Positions 58,784-64,000 of a DNA stretch of 64,000 bases are shown here, one piece after another (position 1 is the stretch's first letter; the number at the start of each line of letters is the position of its first letter). The translations under genes were made by a program, and so were the position numbers. The stretch comes from Pseudomonas sp. ANT_H12B. Lineage in GTDB: Bacteria; Pseudomonadota; Gammaproteobacteria; Pseudomonadales; Pseudomonadaceae. The notes beneath the pieces are model-generated. The model was not told the DNA's origin. It ran no database searches and was given only the letters and a program-made list of their open reading frames with translations. The stretch covers positions 248,001-312,000 of the forward strand of contig NZ_VOBI01000005.1 in assembly GCF_008369325.1 (NCBI RefSeq), in the 5' to 3' direction.

Positions 58784-59559
58784 GTTCCGAGCTGCAACCC
58801 AACCTCGTTGCCCTCAATACCATCGTTTACCGCGAGGTCAAACGCTTCACCCGGATCTGGCCGCAGACGCTGCTGCCGCCGGCAATCACCATGGTTCTGT
58901 ACTTCGTGATCTTCGGCAATCTGATCGGCCGGCAGATTGGCGACATGGGTGGTTTCACTTACATGGAGTACATCGTGCCGGGGCTGATCATGATGTCGGT
59001 GATCACCAACTCCTACGGCAACGTGGTCTCGAGTTTCTTCGGCAGCAAGTTCCAGCGTTCCATCGAAGAGTTGATGGTGTCGCCGGTGTCACCGCATACG
59101 ATTCTGATCGGCTACACCGTGGGCGGCGTGCTGCGCGGCTTGATGGTCGGGGTCATCGTGACGCTGCTGTCGCTGTTCTTCACCCAATTGCAGGTGCATC
59201 ACCTGGGCGTGACCATTCTGGTGGTGGTGCTGACGGCGACGATCTTCTCGCTGCTGGGCTTCATCAACGCTGTGTTTGCACGCAACTTCGATGACATCTC
59301 GATCATCCCGACGTTTGTGCTGACACCGCTGACCTACCTGGGCGGGGTGTTCTACTCGATCACGTTGCTGCCGCCGTTCTGGCAAACCGTGTCCCTGGCC
59401 AACCCGGTATTGCACATGGTCAATGCGTTCCGTTACGGCATCCTCGGCGTTTCGGACATCAAGATCAGCGTGGCGATCACCTTCATGCTGGTGGCTACCG
59501 TGGTGCTGTATATCGGTTGTGCGCGGTTGCTGGTGAGTGGTCGCGGGATGCGTACTTAA
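58780..59559 (+). CDS. ABC-2 type transporter permease, YadH-like
   Basis: 259 residues with six membrane segments. It carries the ABC-2 motif region FGSKFQRSIEELMVSPVSPH and TPLTYLGGVFYSITLLPPFW. Forms an exporter with the ATPase gene just upstream. ATG 58780. Substrate unknown. Confidence 0.92.
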   Translation: MSSELQPNLVALNTIVYREVKRFTRIWPQTLLPPAITMVLYFVIFGNLIGRQIGDMGGFTYMEYIVPGLIMMSVITNSYGNVVSSFFGSKFQRSIEELMVSPVSPHTILIGYTVGGVLRGLMVGVIVTLLSLFFTQLQVHHLGVTILVVVLTATIFSLLGFINAVFARNFDDISIIPTFVLTPLTYLGGVFYSITLLPPFWQTVSLANPVLHMVNAFRYGILGVSDIKISVAITFMLVATVVLYIGCARLLVSGRGMRT

Positions 59560-59651
59560 AGAAGACCGAATCGCCTCCTTCGTCGGAACTCCGCCCGGAC
59601 CAAGCCCGCTCCCACGTCAGCCCAGACACCACAAAAATTAGCACTTCCAAC

Positions 59652-59680
59652 AAAACGGCCTCCCAATCGGAGGCCGTTTT
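59652..59680. terminator. Terminator between ABC permease and DUF2062 genes
   Basis: AAAACGGCCTCC / GGAGGCCGTTTT with a 5-base loop, bidirectional. A degenerate REP arm (AAGCCCGCTCCCACG at 59602-59616) lies in front of it. Confidence 0.88.
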
Positions 59681-59686
59681 GCATTC

Positions 59687-60202
59687 TCACATCCGGTTTT
59701 TCTTGCGCCGTTTCCACTGCCGACTCACCCACCAGCGCCAATACATCATGACCAGGCAGTAGGCCAGTGCCCCGAGCACCAGCCCCGTCACCACCGAGCC
59801 GAGCAAGAACGGCTGCCACAACGAAGAGAGTTCGCCGCTGATCCATTCCCAGGTCAATTCGTCCGGCAGGTGACGGGCGGGGACGTCCATCAGCCAGGCG
59901 CCAGTCTGGTAGGTGCAGAAGAACACGGCCGGCATGGTGATCGGGTTGGTCAGCCAGACCAGACTGACGGCAATCGGCATGTTGCCTCGCACGACGATGG
60001 CGAGGATGGCGGCCACCAGCATTTGCAACGGTATCGGCAGGAATGCCGCGAACAAACCTACCGCCATGCCCCGGGCAACGGAGTGGCGGTTGAGGTGCCA
60101 GAGGTTCGGGTCATGAAGCAGGGTACCGAGAAAGCGTAAGGATTTGTGTTCCCTGATGCTGGTCGGGTCTGGCATGTAACGTTTGAATAAGCGCCGGGGC
60201 AT
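59687..60202 (-). CDS. DUF2062 membrane protein
   Basis: 171 residues. DUF2062 pattern: RHSVARGMAVGLFAAFLPIP, NMPIAVSLVWLTNPITMPAV and a last hydrophobic segment with LVLGALAYCLVMMYWRWW. About three to four membrane passes; function unknown, found beside lipid and comEC genes. ATG 60202; divergent from comEC. Confidence 0.88.
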   Translation of the reverse strand: MPRRLFKRYMPDPTSIREHKSLRFLGTLLHDPNLWHLNRHSVARGMAVGLFAAFLPIPLQMLVAAILAIVVRGNMPIAVSLVWLTNPITMPAVFFCTYQTGAWLMDVPARHLPDELTWEWISGELSSLWQPFLLGSVVTGLVLGALAYCLVMMYWRWWVSRQWKRRKKNRM

Positions 60203-60339
60203 AAGGCTTCTCGGTCGGTTAAGGCGGCAAGTATGTCTGGATTCCGTGAACCGCCCATTCAGACTTTGTGACAATTGATAACGACGACTGTGCGGTGAGC
60301 CAGCTATGCCTAGGGAAGGGGACTCTCAAGGACGGGCTT

Positions 60340-62562
60340 ATGCGCACAGGGATGGCAGCGCTGGCGTTGGGTCTGCTGGCCTTACGTTTTTTACCGGCAT
60401 TACCGCCGGTCTGGTTGTGTCTGTTAATGCCGGTAGTCGGTTTGATGTTGCTGCCATTCAGGGCTTATCCGGTGGCATTTTTCCTGATCGGCTTCAGTTG
60501 GGCGTGCGTGAGTGCGCAGTGGGCGCTGGATGATCGATTACCGGTGAATCTGGATGGCGAAACCCGTTGGATCGAAGGACGAGTAACGGGGTTGCCGCAA
60601 AATGCCGAGGGCATGGTGCGGTTCGAGATGACCGACAGTCAGTCACGACGCACTAAACTGCCACAACATTTGCGCTTGGCCTGGTATGACGGACCGCCGG
60701 TGAACAGCGGCGAACGTTGGCGACTGGCGGTCAAATTGAAGCGTCCGGCCGGGCTGCTCAACCCTCATGCCTTCGATTACGACGCCTGGCTGCTGGCACA
60801 ACGCATCGGCGCTACCGGGACGGTCAAGGCCGGTGAGCGGCTCCTGGACGCCCGGTGGGCCTGGCGCGACGGCATCCGCCAGCGCTTACAGGCCGTGGAT
60901 GCTCAAGGACGAACGGGGGCGTTGACGGCGTTGGTGCTCGGGGATGGCGCCGGGTTGAGTCGCGAAGACTGGCAGGTGTTGCAAGACACTGGCACGGTGC
61001 ATCTGCTGGTGATTTCCGGGCAACACATTGGTTTGTTGGCTGGTGTGGTGTATCTGCTGATCGCCGGGCTGGCCCGATACGGTCTGTGGCCGAACCGTCT
61101 GCCCTGGCTGCCTTGGGCCTGTGGTCTGGCCTTCGCCGCGGCGCTGGGTTACGGGCTGCTGGCCGGTTTCGAAGTGCCGGTGCGTCGGGCCTGCGTGATG
61201 ATCGGTCTGGTGCTGTTGTGGCGCCTGCGATTTCGTCATCTCGGCGCCTGGTGGCCGCTGTTGCTGGCGCTCGACGGTGTTTTATTGCTGGACCCGCTGG
61301 CAAGTCTGCAACCGGGCTTCTGGTTGTCGTTCGCTGCGGTGGCGGTGTTGATCCTCACGTTCGGCGGTCGGTTGGGGCCTTGGCGTTGGTGGCAAACCTG
61401 GACACGCGCGCAATGGCTGATTGCAATCGGTCTGTGCCCGATTTTGATGGTGTTGGGGTTGCCGATCAGTCTCAGTGGACCGATTGCCAATCTGCTGGCG
61501 GTGCCCTGGATCAGTCTCGTGGTACTGCCGCCAGCCTTGCTCGGGACGCTGTTGCTGCCAGTGCCTTATGTGGGTGAGGGGTTACTGTGGCTTGCGGGCG
61601 GTTTGATCGATTGGTTGTTCAAGGCCTTGGCGCTGATGGCCGGTCAGGTGCCCGCATGGGTGCCAACGGCAATCCCGATGTGGGCATGGGCTCTCGGCTC
61701 ACTCGGTGCTTTTCTTCTATTACTGCCGCGAGGTGTGCCGTTGCGCCCCTTGGGTTGGCCAATGCTGTTGTTACTGGTTTTTGCGCCCCGGCAAATGCTG
61801 CCAGCGGGCATGGCCGAAGTCTGGCAGCTGGATGTCGGTCAGGGACTGGCCATTCTGGTGCGCACCCGTCATCACACATTGTTGTATGACACCGGGCCGC
61901 GTTTCGGCGATTTCGACCTGGGTGAGCGCGTGGTGCTGCCGACGTTGCGCAAACTGGGGGTAAACGCCATCGACCTGATGCTGATCAGCCATGCCGACGC
62001 CGATCATGCGGGCGGTGCCCGGGCCGTTGCCAAGGGGCTGGCGGTGAAGCGGGTACTCAGCGGCGATCCCTCGGCCTTGCCCGCCGAGTTGCAAGCCGAA
62101 GCCTGCGAAATCGGCCAGCAATGGACCTGGGACGATGTGAGGTTCCAACTGTGGCAATGGCCGTCGGCTACCGATAGCAATCAGAAGTCCTGCGTGTTGC
62201 AGATCGAAGCCAATGGCGAGCGATTGCTGCTGACCGGCGACATCGACACCGCGGCCGAGCGCGTCCTGCTCGACAGTCCGCTGGCCGTCGCCACCGATTG
62301 GTTGCAGGCGCCGCACCACGGCAGCCGCAGTTCGTCTTCGATGGCGTTGCTCACCGGGCTGCAACCCAAAGCGGTGCTGATCTCCCGGGGGCAGGGCAAT
62401 TCATTTGGCCATCCTCATCCCACCGTCATGGCGCGCTATCGAAAACGCGGCATGCTGATCTATGACAGCGCCGAGCAGGGCGCCATCCGTCTGCAATTGG
62501 GGCATTTCAAAGCACCGAGGGCGATGCGTCAAGAACGGCGGTTCTGGCGCTCTGTGCAATAA
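60340..62562 (+). CDS. comEC: ComEC/Rec2-type DNA uptake channel
   Basis: 740 residues. N-terminal membrane segments (ALALGLLALRFLPALPPVWL), an OB-like DUF4131 region, then the competence domain with LVISGQHIGLLAGVVYLL. The C-terminal metallo-beta-lactamase domain starts at WQLDVGQGLAILVRTRHHTL with the metal motif ISHADADHAGGARAV and APHHGSRSSSSMAL. It moves single-stranded DNA across the inner membrane in competence. The start is ATG 60340. It heads a comEC-exbBD-lpxK cluster as in PA2984-2981. Complete, so the uptake gene is not decayed. Confidence 0.94.
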   Translation: MRTGMAALALGLLALRFLPALPPVWLCLLMPVVGLMLLPFRAYPVAFFLIGFSWACVSAQWALDDRLPVNLDGETRWIEGRVTGLPQNAEGMVRFEMTDSQSRRTKLPQHLRLAWYDGPPVNSGERWRLAVKLKRPAGLLNPHAFDYDAWLLAQRIGATGTVKAGERLLDARWAWRDGIRQRLQAVDAQGRTGALTALVLGDGAGLSREDWQVLQDTGTVHLLVISGQHIGLLAGVVYLLIAGLARYGLWPNRLPWLPWACGLAFAAALGYGLLAGFEVPVRRACVMIGLVLLWRLRFRHLGAWWPLLLALDGVLLLDPLASLQPGFWLSFAAVAVLILTFGGRLGPWRWWQTWTRAQWLIAIGLCPILMVLGLPISLSGPIANLLAVPWISLVVLPPALLGTLLLPVPYVGEGLLWLAGGLIDWLFKALALMAGQVPAWVPTAIPMWAWALGSLGAFLLLLPRGVPLRPLGWPMLLLLVFAPRQMLPAGMAEVWQLDVGQGLAILVRTRHHTLLYDTGPRFGDFDLGERVVLPTLRKLGVNAIDLMLISHADADHAGGARAVAKGLAVKRVLSGDPSALPAELQAEACEIGQQWTWDDVRFQLWQWPSATDSNQKSCVLQIEANGERLLLTGDIDTAAERVLLDSPLAVATDWLQAPHHGSRSSSSMALLTGLQPKAVLISRGQGNSFGHPHPTVMARYRKRGMLIYDSAEQGAIRLQLGHFKAPRAMRQERRFWRSVQ

Positions 62563-62661
62563 TCGCGAGCTATTAAAGCCTGACCGGATGCGACATCACG
62601 GTCTTCGGTGCGCTCACCCCCTATGTTAGAGTGGCGCACTTTTTCGAGGGGGGCTGTCACT

Positions 62662-63297
62662 GTGTGGGAATTGGTTAAATCCGGCGGCTGGATGATGATT
62701 CCGATCATTCTGAGCTCCATCGCGGCAATGGCGATCATCGCCGAGCGTCTCTGGACCCTGCGAGCCAGCCGTGTGACCCCGGAGCATTTGCTCGGGCAGG
62801 TCTGGGTCTGGATCAAGGACAAACAACTCAATAAAGACAAACTCAAGGAGCTGCGCGCCAACTCTCCGTTGGGCGAGATCCTGGCCGCCGGGCTGGCCAA
62901 CTCCAGGCATGGTCGCGAGATCATGAAAGAGTGCATTGAAGAGGCCGCCGCGCGAGTGGTTCACGAGCTCGAACGCTACATCAATGCGCTGGGCACCATC
63001 GCCGCCATGGCCCCGTTGCTGGGTCTGTTGGGGACGGTGTTGGGCATGATTGATATCTTCAGCGCATTCATGGGGTCGGGCATGAGCACCAACGCCGCGG
63101 TGTTGGCCGGTGGTATCTCCAAGGCGCTGATAACCACAGCCGCAGGCCTGATGGTCGGCATCCCGGCGGTATTCTTCCACCGATTCCTGCAACGCCGGAT
63201 CGATGAACTGGTGGTGGGCATGGAACAGGAAGCGATCAAACTGGTCGAGGTGGTACAGGGCGACCGTGATGTTGACCTGAATGGGGGCAAAGCGTGA
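62662..63297 (+). CDS. exbB: MotA/TolQ/ExbB-type proton channel
   Basis: 211 residues. One N-terminal membrane segment (GGWMMIPIILSSIAAMAIIA) and two more around IAAMAPLLGLLGTVLGMIDI and ISKALITTAAGLMVGIPAVF. GLLGTVLGM and TTAAGLMVGIPA are family motifs. The start is the GTG at 62662 (GAGGGGGG upstream), overlapped in GTGA fashion by exbD. ExbB-type stators couple the proton gradient to an outer protein. Not next to tonB, so partner is uncertain. Confidence 0.88.
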   Translation: MWELVKSGGWMMIPIILSSIAAMAIIAERLWTLRASRVTPEHLLGQVWVWIKDKQLNKDKLKELRANSPLGEILAAGLANSRHGREIMKECIEEAAARVVHELERYINALGTIAAMAPLLGLLGTVLGMIDIFSAFMGSGMSTNAAVLAGGISKALITTAAGLMVGIPAVFFHRFLQRRIDELVVGMEQEAIKLVEVVQGDRDVDLNGGKA

Positions 63298-63725
63298 AAT
63301 TCCGCCGCAAGCAACGGGAGAATGTGGACATCAACCTCGCGTCGCTGATCGACGTGGTGTTTATCTTGCTGCTGTTTTTCGTTGTCACCACCACGTTTAC
63401 CCGTGAAACCCAGTTGCGCGTCGAGTTGCCGGAAGCGGTCAGCGGTTCGCCCGCTGAAGACCAGCAAGTCAAACATCTAGACGTTGCCATCAGTGCCGAA
63501 GGCGTGTTCTCGGTGAACAACCAATTGTTGCCGAAGAACGATCTGGCAACACTGATGGACGCATTGCAGAAAGAATCCAGTGGCGACACCAACCTGCCGC
63601 TGTCCATCAGCGCCGATGGCAAGACCCAGCATCAAGCCGTCGTTACCGCCATGGACGCCGCGGGCAAACTCGGTTTCAGCCACTTGCGCATGACCACTGT
63701 CGAGGCGGCGCCGCCCGCGCCCTGA
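63294..63725 (+). CDS. exbD: ExbD/TolR-type partner
   Basis: 143 residues. Basic N-terminus, one membrane segment ([20 protein letters not shown]) with the essential Asp, and a periplasmic domain ending [15 protein letters not shown]. The start is a GTG at 63294 overlapping exbB by four bases; the stop overlaps the lpxK start. Confidence 0.88.
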   Translation: MKFRRKQRENVDINLASLIDVVFILLLFFVVTTTFTRETQLRVELPEAVSGSPAEDQQVKHLDVAISAEGVFSVNNQLLPKNDLATLMDALQKESSGDTNLPLSISADGKTQHQAVVTAMDAAGKLGFSHLRMTTVEAAPPAP

Positions 63726-64000
63726 TGGCCATGTCTGATCGTTTGCTCGCCGCGTGGTATGACGGTCACCCGGCCCTGAAGTTGTTACAGCCGCTTGAGT
63801 GGCTGTATCGGCGCGTGGTCATGAACAAGCGCAAACGCTTTCTGGCGGGCGCGGGTGAGATCTATAAGCCACCCGTGCCGCTGATCGTGGTCGGCAACAT
63901 CACCGTCGGCGGCACCGGCAAGACACCGCTGATTCTCTGGATGATCCAGCATTGCCAGCGCAGCGGTCTGCGAGTCGGGGTGGTCAGCCGGGGTTACGGC
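63725..64000 (+). CDS. lpxK: Tetraacyldisaccharide 4'-kinase, N-terminal part
   Basis: First 92 codons; the gene runs off the right edge. [20 protein letters not shown] leads to LYRRVV and the P-loop [17 protein letters not shown], then GVVSRGYG. LpxK phosphorylates the lipid A disaccharide to lipid IVA. ATG 63725 overlaps the exbD stop by one base; a second ATG two codons on is possible. Confidence 0.95.
   Translation, partial: MAMSDRLLAAWYDGHPALKLLQPLEWLYRRVVMNKRKRFLAGAGEIYKPPVPLIVVGNITVGGTGKTPLILWMIQHCQRSGLRVGVVSRGYG

Noticed and set aside
59560..59616. A new gene or regulatory RNA after the ABC permease
   Set aside because: It is a degenerate REP arm followed by a terminator; no open frame or conserved structure beyond that.

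Overview
The window is a high-GC gammaproteobacterial chromosome, almost certainly a fluorescent-group Pseudomonas. The evidence is gacS, ttcA, cysM-rlmD-relA-mazG, fabAB, the comEC-exbBD-lpxK cluster, strong protein resemblance to Pseudomonas families, and many GTGGGAGC...GCTCCCAC intergenic hairpins (Pseudomonas REP repeats). From memory, gene order follows several separate PAO1 blocks: about PA0927-0935 (ldhA, gacS, pirRS, cysM, rlmD, relA, mazG), about PA1609-1624 (fabB, fabA, PA1611 kinase, TonB receptor, gpsA, sixA, AMP-ligase, thioesterase, hydrolases, GST), about PA2811-2817 (ABC transporter, fadE) and PA2981-2984 (comEC, exbBD, lpxK). No prophage, integrase, IS element, rRNA or CRISPR array was seen.

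Layout. 1-13 kb: partial sprT, a Yip1-type membrane protein, ttcA, a Tag-like glycosylase, an arsC-wrbA-DUF2069 operon, a lipoprotein thioredoxin, ldhA, the global regulator kinase gacS, a PirRS-like two-component pair and a broken DUF1016 (YhcG-type) nuclease gene. 13-19.4 kb: cysM-rlmD-relA, then mazG and a DUF2058 gene: cysteine synthesis, rRNA methylation, stringent response and nucleotide-pool cleaning. 19.4-27 kb: a MITE-like hairpin repeat, fabAB for unsaturated fatty acid synthesis, and a TonB receptor / periplasmic binding protein / hybrid kinase operon. 27-31.5 kb: gpsA, a DUF4389 gene, sixA, and an acyl-CoA ligase plus thioesterase pair behind a perfect 28-bp palindrome. 31.5-34.3 kb: an orphan TccC/RHS-type toxin gene. 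34.5-39 kb: a tightly overlapped run of two hydrolases, GST and DUF4892, then a PerM-type membrane protein and a truncated response regulator. 39.5-46 kb: pyrF, an oxidoreductase, an SDR, a MocR regulator and a chemoreceptor. 47.3-47.8 kb: two identical tandem tRNA-Glu/tRNA-Gly pairs. 48-53 kb: an M20 peptidase, then an operon joining an AlaX-type tRNA editing enzyme, a 2OG-Fe(II) oxygenase and a LysE-type exporter, divergent from a LysR gene. 53-64 kb: fadE, transglutaminase-like, GST, ABC exporter, DUF2062, comEC, exbBD and a partial lpxK.

Most of the window is ordinary core genome. The accessory or unusual parts are the RHS toxin, the alaX/oxygenase/lysE operon, the hairpin element beside fabB, the decayed DUF1016 locus next to an apparently orphaned PirRS pair, and repeats that have become part of gene ends: a REP coding the tail of the sensor kinase, and a second repeat family supplying the stop codons of two genes. 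All identifications are from reading the sequence and from family knowledge; no search was run.
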